64,000 bases of DNA from CAYZGU01 sp964478165 (GTDB taxonomy: Bacteria > Poribacteria > WGA-4E > JAJDTR01). The DNA lies in the NCBI GenBank assembly GCA_964478165.1, contig CAYZGU010000032.1, positions 1-64,000 of the forward strand, given 5' to 3'. A program made the translations under genes and the position numbers. The notes beneath the pieces are model-generated. The model ran no database searches. It saw nothing but the letters and a program-made list of their open reading frames with translations, and was not told the DNA's origin. Shown piece by piece: positions 46,522 to 56,702 of this stretch; the first letter of the stretch is position 1; every line of letters begins with the position of its first letter.

Positions 46522-47030
46522 GGCCTTTTTCCGACACAAATGTTTCACGATTATGGCTGTGGGTATAAAAACTTTGAGCATTAAGCACAGGGTTTCCAAT
46601 TCTGGAATCAATTCCGATTAAGAAGAACGCGTCGTTTAACCATCGAAAATTCGTGTACTTGAATTGTGTAAGATGCCGAACGGTCATCCATAGTCTCGCT
46701 CACCACCCTTTTGCAAGGAATGTCTCTGTCCCTGGTGTGCGCGCTGGTCCAATCCGATTGGGAGAATCCCACTGTGCTCCTTTCTTAGTTATTCTTTTGC
46801 GCCGCAGATGTGGCAGTTCGAACCCATTTGCAGAGTTTCTTTTTAGATATCAGATCAAATGTCAGACCACTGTGTTCAATGTCAGTGGTTAGCGTGAATC
46901 CATATCTGTATTTTCTCGAAGCGTTAAGGTGGTAAAGTATAGCGACGTTTTTGTGAGGAAGTTATTTTGCTCCGAGATAGTTGCTCGGTTGTAATTTCTG
47001 GCCTATTTTCCAATTTGGCGCTGAAAGTGA
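46522..47030. other. unassigned stretch upstream of the trp operon promoter
   Basis: No gene recognised. A 7-bp perfect hairpin ACCACTG/CAGTGGT lies at 46866-46889 without a T-run on either strand. Confidence 0.5.
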
Positions 47031-48143
47031 ATTGCACTGTCTGAAAATGTTAGATGGCCGGCTAATATAGAAGTTGGATATAGGCAAGGATTTCAACGTT
47101 GTCGAGGGGATTTTTCTGATTATACAAAATGGGAGAGTCGCCGTCAGGAGAAACGCACGAAGATGGGTTACGATGCACCGGGAGGATCCTGTGAGAAGGA
47201 CAGTGATTTGGTAGCGTTTAATCCAACCGCGGGAACAGTAGTGTGGAAATCTGCCGACGAACTACGAAAACCCTATTATGGATAGGATTAACGGAAGGAG
47301 GTCTCATATCTGGAGTCAGTTGAAATATGCGATGGTGTTGTAGCTAGAGATGTCTGGAGTTCATCTGCGACACCTAAGGACAGGGTAGCCCATTATTGAG
47401 TGCCTGTGTGAATGCATGTGAGGTGGTTTGAACAGATAAATTACGTCGTCGGTGTAAACCGATGATTTTGCAGTAAAATACTTCCGTTTGACCTGAAGGT
47501 TGTTTTTGTGCTACTAGTGAACGGTATTGTAATGGATTCGACTTGTGCTGCGGCGAGGCTACAAATCCGGAGGCTGATGTGTGGTTAGAGCGACTCAATA
47601 GAATGGGCATCGTTTCCGTACATTGATGGCCACGTAATGGAATTTGACGAGTTTGGAAGGTTAAATGCCAATTAGGACGAACTCTGCAAAGGTGGTTGTG
47701 ATAACTCGAGTTCAGAATATTAAAAAGTATGGAGGCACCTTAAAGAGTTAGCTGAATTGGGTAGTGCGCACGTGCTACGAAATGGCTTTCTACACGAGGC
47801 GGGAAAAGATTTGTGACTGTGCGTCAACTCTCCCGGATGGCTCTAGGAGGAGGAGAATGGGATATAGCGTACGTGATCACGCACCAAATAGATGCATAGC
47901 CTCTCCGGTACCGGTCTGTTCTCACGGTGCGAAGTTAGCCTCAATTGCCTTTACGGCGTAGCTGATTCTATTGGCGATTCTTGCATTCTCTCAGGACACA
48001 GGCTAAAATCTTCGCTGAGAAAAGGATACGGAATTGGGTTAACAACGATCGGGAATTCTAAGTCTTTTCCTCATGGGTTTTCAGCAGAAGTGCCTGCTTC
48101 GTTCGACATTGCAATTGGGTTGAAAACGCAGGAATTTCCTTAA
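47031..48143 (+). pseudogene. Probable decayed gene(s) of unrecognised family
   Basis: No intact frame, but protein-like pieces succeed one another on the plus strand. From 47031 to 47285, 84 codons are open without a start (IEVGYRQGFQRCRGDFSDYT, then DLVAFNPTAGTVVWKSADEL). From about 47492 to 47626 another frame reads NGFDLCCGEATNPEADVWLE to RLNRMGIVSV, passing to YIDGHVMEFDEFGRLNAN. From about 47710 comes VWRHLKELAELGSAHVLRNG to FLHEAGKDL, and to 48143 LKSSLRKGYGIGLTTIGNSK to ASFDIAIGLKTQEF. Stops and frame changes separate them. I do not recognise the family or know whether it was one gene or two. The gap has no other explanation. Confidence 0.45.
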
Positions 48144-48697
48144 CAGTGTGCGTTTGAGAATGTTTTCCCTATTGCCTCCCATTGCTCAATGTGATTGGTT
48201 TATTGATGGCGGTACGCTCGTCTTAAGCATGTGAAGATTCCAACTCAATTCAATGCGCAGAATTTCTAAACCTCTTAAGATTAGAATGGGGTTTAGTAGT
48301 CAGACAATTTCTGACATTCGTCAATCCGAATTCGTGGCTCGCAATCGATTTCACCATTGTGGGACTTAATGATTCTTCGAATGGGAGCTTCGGACCAGAG
48401 ATTGAAGCGTCTCTGTCCGTACATCTCTCAACGTTGTCTGAGTTTTCCTTAGGCAAACTTCGATGTGCTAATTGTTGTTGGTCTGATAATCCGTTTTCGC
48501 GAGTTACAGAATTAAGTTCCAGATGAAAGTGAACAAGTCTATCGCGGCTTCTTCCTCTTAGGAATAACTGCCTGCGTTTGTCCATGACTGGAATTTCTAC
48601 CGACGGCATACACAATAGTTAGTTTCGTGTCGCTTTAAGCGAGATTGTATACTGATGCATCATGAGAAGAAAGCGAAGATGTGTAGGCAGATGTCGG
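48144..48697. other. unassigned sequence downstream of the cca-like gene
   Basis: A minus-strand frame at 48615-48250 is open for 121 codons, with basic and Ser-rich composition and no family resemblance; I do not call it a gene. No terminator for the cca-like gene was seen. Confidence 0.45.
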
Positions 48698-50188
48698 TTA
48701 TTTGCATTTCTCGAGAAAACGACGGGCAGCGACTAATGCTTCTTCAGGGGTGTGTATTTTTCCGTCGAAACGCAGTTCTGCGATGTGTGTCAGAATCTTG
48801 CCGACCATGACGCTGGGTTGTAAATCTAATGTCTGCATAATTGTGTCTCCGCTAAGTAAGGGGCCTTGCATTTTGATTGGAACGATTTCCAGGTAGTAGG
48901 AATCCGCGATTCGCTTCATAAGTGCTGGAGCTTTCGATTTCTCGTTCGGTGAGCGTAACTCCCCCTGTGATACGCGTAAATCAGCATATGAGAGAATCAT
49001 TACTCCTAGCCAATCATCGGCTGTGGCGTTCAGAAAACGGCCGATTGATTGCCGAGTTTCGCCTGTTTCTAAGAGCTGTGTAATGCGGGGGTGATTTTGG
49101 ACGAGGCTCCTCATTAGGCTTACCGATTTTTCGCCTAATCGCAGTCGCTTGGCGATTAGAACCACCATCTCGGCGCCGACGTTTTCATGTCCGGCGAACT
49201 CCAACTCTCCATGAGGATTCACCTTTTTCTTCATGGGTTTTGCGAGGTTGTACAGAAGGAGTGAGAGTTTAACGATGATGATGCGCCTAGTCCCAGTGGT
49301 TAGATCGCTCTGCAAGTACTGTTCAATTTCCATTTGATATGGACGGAGCGTCTCGGGAACTGATTGATTCTCGAAGAGTTCGAGCGCGCGCAGCGAATGT
49401 TCCCACATGTTGAGATGGGGATGATTGTCGGGTCGAAAATTACGCATGGAGCAAATTTCGGGCAAGATTTCATGAAGCAGTCCACTGTCATCCATTTCCC
49501 GCAGATATCGGACAGCGTTGCTCGCGCTAAGAATCTTAATTAATTCATCCCGAATTCGCTCTGCTGCGACACTATTGCTCGGCAAATTGTCAATGTCAGA
49601 TTGTCGTAGCAGAGCTTTGTGCTGGCGAATTAGGTGAATTGCCTCCTCAGAAATTTCAAAATTCAGTAGAGCTGCGAAACGATAGGCACGTAGCAATCGA
49701 AGTGGGTCGGCAAGAATCACAAACTCGCTTGGAAATCTTAAGCGACGAGATTTTAAATCTTGCAAGCCATTGCATGGATCGATTGGCCGCATGGCTGAAC
49801 CAGCTACAAATGAACAAAGCTCCAAGGCCATGGCGTTGATGGTAAGATCTCGAAGGCGCAGATCGTCTTCGACGGTCTCACCGCGGAATTGCACGAAATC
49901 TAACGTGAATCCGGTCTCACGAATGATAACTCTCGCTGTAGCTGGACGTTCTTCCAAAATGACAAAAGTTTCTCCCAACGCAGCGGCAAACCTACCAGCA
50001 AATTCCAGGGTCTTGCTCTTCAGAGCAAGGTCGAGGTCGCTGGTACGTCGGTTGAGAAGCAGATCTCTCACGCAACCGCCAACCAGGAATAGTTGTACAC
50101 TGTGTGCCTTCGCGAAATCATCTAGTCGCTGAATGATTTGGCGTTGTGGCACGTTCTTGAGTTGTTGTATGGTTGTGATTTCATGCAT
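48698..50188 (-). CDS. cca: CCA-adding enzyme / poly(A) polymerase-family tRNA nucleotidyltransferase
   Basis: 496 residues. The class II nucleotidyltransferase head is intact: LFLVGGCVRDLLLNRRTSDLD gives the GG motif and the two metal-binding aspartates, and LRLRDLTINAMAL the next conserved block, followed by the RNA-binding region (ILADPLRLLRAYRFAA). The C-terminal part resembles an HD phosphohydrolase domain (NMWEHSLRALELF), but where HD proteins have His-Asp in HDIGKP this one reads LLYNLAKPM, so that site is probably inactive. It repairs or adds the CCA end of tRNAs; both tRNAs here already encode CCA, so repair is the likelier job. Confidence 0.9.
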   Translation of the reverse strand: MHEITTIQQLKNVPQRQIIQRLDDFAKAHSVQLFLVGGCVRDLLLNRRTSDLDLALKSKTLEFAGRFAAALGETFVILEERPATARVIIRETGFTLDFVQFRGETVEDDLRLRDLTINAMALELCSFVAGSAMRPIDPCNGLQDLKSRRLRFPSEFVILADPLRLLRAYRFAALLNFEISEEAIHLIRQHKALLRQSDIDNLPSNSVAAERIRDELIKILSASNAVRYLREMDDSGLLHEILPEICSMRNFRPDNHPHLNMWEHSLRALELFENQSVPETLRPYQMEIEQYLQSDLTTGTRRIIIVKLSLLLYNLAKPMKKKVNPHGELEFAGHENVGAEMVVLIAKRLRLGEKSVSLMRSLVQNHPRITQLLETGETRQSIGRFLNATADDWLGVMILSYADLRVSQGELRSPNEKSKAPALMKRIADSYYLEIVPIKMQGPLLSGDTIMQTLDLQPSVMVGKILTHIAELRFDGKIHTPEEALVAARRFLEKCK

Positions 50189-51069
50189 GCAAATGCTCGG
50201 ACGGCGACCCGTGTATGAGTGGATTTATGCCGATTGATAGAATATTAACTATGTGAGATGTTGTAGCTTCTCCACCATCTGATGCCAAACGTGCTATCGC
50301 GAGCTGGTTTGGAAGAATTGCGGAGTGCTACCTTACCCTTACTATCTGCGAATGCGATTGAAGGAGAATAACGAGGATATTCACTGCACTCAGCTCAATT
50401 TGAAAATGTCCTCGTTTCAGGAGGCTCTCTTTTTGGTATTTTGGGATTAGATTCTCAGTTATGGTGGTATTGTGTTGTGAACTAACAGATCTATGAGTTT
50501 TGTTCGAATCTGGTGTGTGGGATTTCGTTGGTGTGCCCAGGTGCGATTAACGTTAGGGCGATTTCTTGTGTGTGGCGGTTGTCGCGACATCGTATATGCT
50601 CGCCATTCGATTTCCACTTAAGTATGGTGTCATCTGCCGTTCTTCAGTCTTTCAAGGTAAATTGGTAATGCTGTGTTGAGTTGAATGTGTGGAATCTCTT
50701 CTTGTATACTGAAATTGACTGTCCAAAGTAGTCGTCGGTTTCTGTATTGCGTGTATTATTGAAGCATGCACCAAAATGTTGAGCATGGAGTCTTTTCCGC
50801 ATTTGGTTAAGTGGATTAACTGGTGACAGTGGGTAACGCGTAATGGTATCTGACCAGCGTACTTTCAGATGAAATCAGGAAATAATTCCGTACCCCAATG
50901 GATTGCTTCCGAATAAAGTTCATCCTTCAGTGAGATGTGGATCGAGTTCCAGGATGATGGTCGAGTTTATCTGAGCAGCGTTGGAACGAGAACGCTACTA
51001 CTTCATTTGAGATGTGTTGACCTTCCATAGTGGGAGTAATGAAGGACTGCTCTTGGAGGGATTTTACCG
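50189..51069. other. 881-bp gap upstream of the cca-like gene
   Basis: No recognisable gene on either strand; all frames are short. A hairpin at 50370-50416 is noted separately. Probably old decayed sequence. Confidence 0.5.
50370..50416. repeat. 12-bp inverted repeat
   Basis: AACGAGGATATT (50370-50381) and AATGTCCTCGTT (50405-50416) pair over 12 bp with one G-U, around a 23-nt loop. No adjacent gene end explains it. Confidence 0.5.
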
Positions 51070-51393
51070 TTACTGAAGAACCGACTTCGGTGTTGCCTCA
51101 AGCCGCGTGACTTTAATTTGAGAGCGATCAATCAATTCACCGACACGTGGACCAATCTCGGCTTTCCATCGCTCACTTTCATATACGTTCTGGTATAGTT
51201 GCTCTCGGGCTTCCTCATTCTCGAAGCGGCGAATCCAGACGTACAAGTCTTCTTCGTCTTCACCAACGAAGCTACCAACCACGACCATTCCCTTAGAGAT
51301 TTGGAAAGGAATAATCGTGCCCTCCATGTACTCTATCCAATTCTCACGTTTCCCAGGTCGAGTTCTATACTGACGAAGCTCAAAAAATGCCAT
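51070..51393 (-). CDS. NIPSNAP family protein
   Basis: 107 residues from the ATG at 51393, which has GGAGG upstream. The opening FFELRQYRTRPGKRENWIEY, the middle VVGSFVGEDEEDLYVWIRRF and the following ENEEAREQLYQNVY are the NIPSNAP pattern of a dimeric ferredoxin-like alpha/beta barrel. Biochemical function is not settled for the family. It has its own consensus promoter and no co-transcribed neighbour, lying downstream of recG on the same strand. Confidence 0.9.
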   Translation of the reverse strand: MAFFELRQYRTRPGKRENWIEYMEGTIIPFQISKGMVVVGSFVGEDEEDLYVWIRRFENEEAREQLYQNVYESERWKAEIGPRVGELIDRSQIKVTRLEATPKSVLQ

Positions 51394-51451
51394 GACCTTT
51401 TCCTCCAAATGAATTTTGTTAATGGGCTGTATCGCAAGTTACTTGGGTGTT

Positions 51452-51479
51452 ATTATACCAGGTAGCCCCTCCGTGTCAA
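51452..51479 (-). promoter_or_regulatory. sigma70 promoter of the NIPSNAP gene
   Basis: On the minus strand a perfect TTGACA (51479-51474), a 16-nt spacer and a perfect TATAAT (51457-51452), about 60 bp before the ATG at 51393. Confidence 0.88.
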
Positions 51480-51519
51480 CTGTTTTATGTGTTCTGAGAT
51501 ATGCGCAATACGATTGTTC

Positions 51520-54261
51520 TTAACCAACTGAGACTAATTCTAGCTCTTGCTTCCAGTGTGTTTGAAGCACTCGCTTCAATAACTGGTGTTCTGGTTGGGT
51601 CAAACTTGGATCAGATTCGGCCACGCGCCTTGCCTCTGCCTTTGCAAGATCGAGCAAGGCAGCATCTTGAATTAGATTCGCGATTCTGAAGTCGGGAAGG
51701 CCTGATTGTCGTGTGCCGAAAAATTCTCCGGGGCCTCGTATTTCCAGATCTGCTTCGGCGATTTTAAAACCGTCGTTTGTCTGTGTCATGACTTTCATTC
51801 GGCGAAATGCATCTTTAGATTTCGGTGCTGTCAATAGATAGCAGACCGATTTGTGACTTCCTCGTCCGACGCGTCCTCTAAGTTGATGGAGCTGGGCTAA
51901 GCCAAAGCGTTCCGCGTTTTCAATCACCATGATTGAAGCGTTTGGGATATCAATGCCGACTTCAATTACTGTTGTTGAAACCAGGATGTCGAGTAGGTGA
52001 GTTTTGAACTGCACCATCACCTCTTGTTTTTCTGCGGAGCGCATGCGCCCGTGCAACAGGCCCACGCGCAACTGTGGAAAGACATTCCGCCGCAAGTCTT
52101 CTGCCATCTCCGTTGCGGCTCTAGCCTCTTCCAGATTTTCTGACTCCTCCACAAGTGGGTACACGATGTACACTTGCCTTCCATGCTGAATTGCTTTTTC
52201 GATATCCGCATACAGCCTGCCTCGTTTTTCCTCCTTCACCCACTTTGTTGTGATTGCTTTTCTCCCTGGCGGCATTTCATCAATTACAGAAATATCTAGA
52301 TCGCCATATACGGTTAACGCGAGTGTTCGTGGGATTGGAGTTGCGGTCATGACAAGAACGTCCGGGGTTACTCCCTTATCGCGAAGTATCGCACGTTGCA
52401 TAACTCCAAATCGGTGCTGCTCATCAATGATTACGAGGCCCAGTTGGTGAAATTGGACGTCGTCCTGGATAAGTGCGTGTGTTCCGACGATGATATGCGC
52501 GGAGCCATCAGCTATTTTATCAAGGGCGATGTCGCGCGCAGATTTGGATTGGTCGCCCTTGAGCAGTACGAGATTTAGCCCAATTGGTCTAATGAGATCC
52601 GAAAGATTAGTAGCGTGCTGCTCAGCAAGAATCTCGGTGGGGACCATCAATACACCTTGATAACCGTTCTGGATTGCGGAGATTAAGGCCATGGCAGCAA
52701 CGATTGTCTTTCCACATCCGACATCGCCCTGAAGCAGGCGATTCATGGCGTGCGCGCTTCGCATGTCCGCCTTGATATTCTCTAGAACACGTTTCTGTGC
52801 GTTAGTCAGTGAAAATGGTAGAGAAGCGACAAATTGATCTACAAGTTGCCCTTCAACCTCGAATGCGATACCCTTTTCCACAGTTTCCCAGCGCTGTTTT
52901 TTTAGCTCAAGTCCCAGTTCTAGTAGGAAGAATTCATCGAACGCTAGGCGATTTCGTGCTGCCTGGCGATAGGAATTAGAGCGTGGATAGTGCACTTCTT
53001 TAAGCGCTGTCGTCCGGTCGATTAGCTGAAGTCGCCGGCGGATGTCCAGGGGTAGGATCTCAGGAGACATATCTCCATATTCATTGAGCACGCTCTTCAT
53101 CCATTGCCGAAGCATCCGTTGTGTGAGTTTTCCAGTTAGCGGATATTTGGGAACGATTCGGCCCGTATGGATCAAATCCTCATCCTCATCCTCAAGAACT
53201 TCGAACTCATAGTCAGTAGTTTGGGTTTCATTGTTGCGTCGGAAGAACTTGCCGCTTACGACAACACATGTATCGTTGGTAAGCAACTTTTTCAAGTAAC
53301 TAACACGACGACCAAAATTGACGAGCACGGCAACACCAGTCCCATCGAAAATCACGATCCTTCCAACAGTCTTGGATCCTCTGCGAGATGGTGTGAATTG
53401 GCTTTGGTTGACCACCTTTCCTTGGATTGTCTCGGCTTCACCGCTGTGACCAACATCGTAGATATTTCGAAGATTGGCGCGGTTGATATAGTCGCGGGGG
53501 TAGTACTCCAACAACTGTCCGATTGTCCGGATTTCGAGCTCTGTGATGAGCTTTCGTGCACGCTGTGGGCCAATTCCTTTGGTATACTGAAGCGATGTGG
53601 CTAAGAAATCAAGAGATTGGAGATCCGTCTCAGCAGGGTTGTCCCCAATTGTGACGAGTTCGGTTTGTGCTGGCGATGCATCCGATTGTTCTGGAAGTTG
53701 AGAATCTGTAGCCGTAGGTTTCGGGCATGCTGACAGATCTTCATGAATTGAGTCAAATAGTGGTAGACTTTCGCATGACTCGTGTGATGTGCCACGGTCG
53801 GATGAGATTTTCTTACTCAATGGAGTGGTGTCAACCGTGGGAGCCTTGCTTTCATTAGGTGGTTCTTTCCGATGGCCTGACGCGTTCGGGCGCGTTGATT
53901 GAAAAAGAGGTAGTTGTTTAACTGTCTCGTGTGAATCGGTATGCGGCCTTCGGACACTCCTCCCTTTTGTCAGCGGTTTTGCATCGCTTCCGGGCATAAT
54001 CGCATCAATTTGTTCGGTAGCAGCTCCAATTGTTCTCAGGCGCTCTTTTGTTGATAGGCGTTCGTATTCTTCAAAGAGACTTGCGATTTTGTCGAATGTC
54101 TGCGTTTCGAGAGAATTGAGGGAAAACTGTCGCGCCTTCTCGACCCAGGATTTTACGTAGGCGGACATACCGTTGACGACTGCATCATTCCGGCAACCGT
54201 TGCGCACCTCCTGTTGAAAAGGACGCCGAATTGTGCTCAGGATTTGTATAAGGTCGTTCAT
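51520..54261 (-). CDS. recG: ATP-dependent DNA helicase RecG
   Basis: Remodels stalled replication forks and Holliday junctions. 913 residues from the ATG at 54261 (AAGGGA upstream); a frame to 54342 adds 27 residues without support. After a helical N-terminal domain (1-90) comes an unusual hydrophilic, Ser/Pro-rich linker of about 120 residues. The OB-fold wedge follows (YTKGIGPQRARKL, then LLEYYPRDYINR), then the helicase: Walker A GDVGCGKT, DEQH box (IIDEQHRFGV), TATPIPRT, TTVIEVGIDIPNA, and QLRGRVGRG. The closing GPGEFFGTRQSG block is typical. RecG is usually about 700 residues, so the linker explains the extra length. Confidence 0.95.
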   Translation of the reverse strand: MNDLIQILSTIRRPFQQEVRNGCRNDAVVNGMSAYVKSWVEKARQFSLNSLETQTFDKIASLFEEYERLSTKERLRTIGAATEQIDAIMPGSDAKPLTKGRSVRRPHTDSHETVKQLPLFQSTRPNASGHRKEPPNESKAPTVDTTPLSKKISSDRGTSHESCESLPLFDSIHEDLSACPKPTATDSQLPEQSDASPAQTELVTIGDNPAETDLQSLDFLATSLQYTKGIGPQRARKLITELEIRTIGQLLEYYPRDYINRANLRNIYDVGHSGEAETIQGKVVNQSQFTPSRRGSKTVGRIVIFDGTGVAVLVNFGRRVSYLKKLLTNDTCVVVSGKFFRRNNETQTTDYEFEVLEDEDEDLIHTGRIVPKYPLTGKLTQRMLRQWMKSVLNEYGDMSPEILPLDIRRRLQLIDRTTALKEVHYPRSNSYRQAARNRLAFDEFFLLELGLELKKQRWETVEKGIAFEVEGQLVDQFVASLPFSLTNAQKRVLENIKADMRSAHAMNRLLQGDVGCGKTIVAAMALISAIQNGYQGVLMVPTEILAEQHATNLSDLIRPIGLNLVLLKGDQSKSARDIALDKIADGSAHIIVGTHALIQDDVQFHQLGLVIIDEQHRFGVMQRAILRDKGVTPDVLVMTATPIPRTLALTVYGDLDISVIDEMPPGRKAITTKWVKEEKRGRLYADIEKAIQHGRQVYIVYPLVEESENLEEARAATEMAEDLRRNVFPQLRVGLLHGRMRSAEKQEVMVQFKTHLLDILVSTTVIEVGIDIPNASIMVIENAERFGLAQLHQLRGRVGRGSHKSVCYLLTAPKSKDAFRRMKVMTQTNDGFKIAEADLEIRGPGEFFGTRQSGLPDFRIANLIQDAALLDLAKAEARRVAESDPSLTQPEHQLLKRVLQTHWKQELELVSVG

Positions 54262-55179
54262 TTTTCCCTTCGTTTCAACTGTTAAAATCGGCACAACTTT
54301 AACAGAAAAAGAAATGAAACGCAATAAGAAGCTACGGTGCATTCACCTCGAATTGATTTTTGGTTAGGGAGAGAGCCGTCAGTCGCTGAATATGCTCGAA
54401 ATCCCACTCTTGGGGTACTGTGTCTGACAACAACTGAGATGGCAACATTTCTCAGGGATTTCTCGTCAATATCTGGTGAGCAAGGGGCATTCCTGAAAAA
54501 TGTTCGCTGCGTTGAGATTCTCTTCGCTTCTTAGGTTAGGTCGTTTCGTCTCGGAAGACGCGAATGCGCTTTTAAGAGCATGGGCATTGTGCTTATTTAA
54601 GTCGGACAAATACAACCGGGTGATGACCTTCGAGAGGTTCATTAGCATGTGACGGCTTCGATGTGACAAGTATAGATCGAAAAGTATGTTGGAGAGCATG
54701 AGGCAATTGCAATCCTTCTGGTTGACATGCGTACTCATACAGATGTTTGGTGTTTCTGATATGCGACTTTCGGCATAGGGGGCGCGAATTCTTGTATAGA
54801 GAACGCGTAATAGGAACGCCCGCGTTACGGTTTTTCTTTAGAATATGTGCACAAGGAGGTTTTCAGGACGCGAATTCACCCTTAGGACCCAGCGACGAAT
54901 TAGAGAACCAAGCGTGATGTGGGTTCCGGGTGTACTAATGGGAGTATTTCGTTGCTTGCACGAACATTCGAGTAGGAATCCAGGAAGGAACTTTGCGAAA
55001 ATAGAATTGACCTTACAGATGCTTTGATTGAGAGGAATTATATTCAACCGTGAATCTTCCATCGATGTTCAGTGCGCAATTCATCTACACGATGATATGA
55101 CGTGAAATGGTGATTTACTTGGTGGATTAGTCAATTTTCCTGTTTGCAGCTTACCTTTGTAACAGAGCCTTATCTGGAT
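54262..55179. other. 918-bp gap
   Basis: Lies between the recG start and the end of the molybdenum oxidoreductase gene. Frames at 54466-54738 (minus, 90 codons) and 54838-55062 (minus) lack family resemblance. No promoter for recG could be fixed. Confidence 0.5.
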
Positions 55180-56175
55180 TCACTCGGCAATCTGAACGCT
55201 GATTGAATGATAGCTGACGGCTCCCGCAGGATTTGCATCAAATCCAGTTTCCTTTTGAATTAGTCCATCATTTGCTGTGGCACGTGCCAAGATTTCTACG
55301 GTTCCTACCTCATCAGGAACATGCCAAATGTACTTCCACAGGGTCCATGCAAGGGGAGAATCATTTTCCCAAATCTCTGCCGTTTTCCAAGTCCGTCCAG
55401 CATCAACGCTCACTTCGATGTTCTTTATCCCACCGTGATTACTGCTGTCGAACGCAGCTCCACTAATTGTATATATTGTTCCGGGTTTAACGACAGAACT
55501 TTTGGCTGGCGTACCAATCATTGCCGCTAACTTTACGCTCGCAACGGGATCCCAACCCCTCTTTTCCCAATATCCTTCATGTTTCTCCGATAATTCTATG
55601 GTGACAATCCATTTCGGATTTTTGGTGCCATAGTGACCGGGATTGAGAAGGCGAATTGGAAATCCATGTTCATGTGGGAGAACTACACCGTTCATCTTAT
55701 AAGCTAGTAGTGTCTTCTCGTGCATTGCATCGGCAATGGGGATGGCAGTATGGTAACCGTCTGCGCAACGGAATACGACTAGTTTCGCGCTTGATTTAAC
55801 ACCAGCCTCTTTGAGACATGTCTGTAATGGGACACCAGTCCACATGGCGTTACTCATCTGTTCGGTACCAATTGGGTCTCCGATGCACTGGAGCGTTCGC
55901 ATGGTCGTCACCGAGTCTAAGCTTGAGATTTCCTCATAATTGAAGAACTTTTTTTCTTTCACCAATCCCATGATTCCCAACCGCCATCGGTCTTTCTTAA
56001 GCTTTGGTTGGATGCCTTTCTGAAGAACGTAAAAATCGTCGTTGTTGGTAATCATTGCGGCGGGCTTGAGTATGGCTTCAGGTGACGCCATTGTTTGGAG
56101 ATGGGTAATGGGTATTGAAACCCCTGCGCTGGTAAGTGCTGTGATTTTTATGAATTTTCGCCGTCTCATCATCAA
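55180..56175 (-). CDS. Sulfite oxidase-family molybdopterin oxidoreductase, Tat-exported
   Basis: 331 residues. The N-terminus MMMRRRKFIKI followed by a hydrophobic stretch is a twin-arginine signal, so the folded enzyme is exported to the periplasm. The molybdenum ligand is Cys97 in TLQCIGDPIG. Further family blocks are MWTGVPLQTCLKEAG, VVLPHEHGFPIRLLNPGHYG and KWIVTIEL. A C-terminal immunoglobulin-like dimerisation domain (about 225-331, VSVDAGRTWKTAEI) is present, as in sulfite oxidase. No haem domain is fused; electrons must leave by a partner, perhaps the small membrane protein upstream. Substrate (sulfite or another oxo acceptor) is not known. Confidence 0.9.
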   Translation of the reverse strand: MMMRRRKFIKITALTSAGVSIPITHLQTMASPEAILKPAAMITNNDDFYVLQKGIQPKLKKDRWRLGIMGLVKEKKFFNYEEISSLDSVTTMRTLQCIGDPIGTEQMSNAMWTGVPLQTCLKEAGVKSSAKLVVFRCADGYHTAIPIADAMHEKTLLAYKMNGVVLPHEHGFPIRLLNPGHYGTKNPKWIVTIELSEKHEGYWEKRGWDPVASVKLAAMIGTPAKSSVVKPGTIYTISGAAFDSSNHGGIKNIEVSVDAGRTWKTAEIWENDSPLAWTLWKYIWHVPDEVGTVEILARATANDGLIQKETGFDANPAGAVSYHSISVQIAE

Positions 56176-56187
56176 TTCTCGAATTTT

Positions 56188-56397
56188 TTAGTGTTTGCTT
56201 TTAGAACGTGAGTTTTGCATCCGCATTGTAATGCGGATTACACCCCTTATTACGACCAATGTTCCTACTGATAGGAAGATGACAAGTCCCCACTTCCCAG
56301 CGTCGGTGGAGTGTTGGATCATATACGTTATAAAGGCAATCAACATGATTAGGATTAAAGAATTCAGAAGAATTTTGCTCTCATACCATGTGGCCAC
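56188..56397 (-). CDS. Small membrane protein upstream of the molybdenum oxidoreductase
   Basis: 69 residues from a GTG with AAGGAGG eight bases upstream. Two membrane segments (residues about 8-28 and 35-53) and a basic tail (MRMQNSRSKSKH). No haem ligands or cysteines, so it is unlikely to be an electron carrier. It lies 12 bp before the oxidoreductase gene on the same strand, so the pair is co-transcribed; it may serve as a membrane anchor (inference). The family was not recognised. Confidence 0.72.
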   Translation of the reverse strand: MATWYESKILLNSLILIMLIAFITYMIQHSTDAGKWGLVIFLSVGTLVVIRGVIRITMRMQNSRSKSKH

Positions 56398-56702
56398 AAG
56401 CTTTCCTCCTTAGTTTATTGGGTGACGTGTTCGTTGTGTGGTGACTTATTACCACTTGTTTCTTTAATTCGTTGGTCTAATTGAATGTCATTATGCGGCT
56501 TGAAGCCAGGCGGCGTTACAATGTTAGCGAACATGTGCATGGCTCGGTGGTCCGTATCTGGCCGAATGCCGCATATCGAGACTTCAATCCAGAATGGTCT
56601 TGTTCGAAAGTGGAAAAGATGGGCTCAAGGCTGCTAGATTCTTCAATATGTTCAACCACGGTGTCGGGCATGAACGCAACTCTAACTCAATTTCAGCTAA
56701 TG
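56398..56702. other. 305-bp gap
   Basis: Upstream of the small membrane protein on the minus strand. It probably holds its promoter, but no clear -35/-10 pair was seen. A plus-strand frame at 56481-56747 has no family resemblance and overlaps the redoxin gene. Confidence 0.5.

Noticed and set aside
47130..47285. PQQ-type propeller blade (DLVAFNPTAGTVVW)
   Set aside because: A single blade-like stretch is not enough, and the preceding 50 residues do not look like a propeller.
53167..53604. 145-codon plus-strand frame inside recG
   Set aside because: Antisense shadow of the conserved wedge domain; recG coding evidence is decisive.
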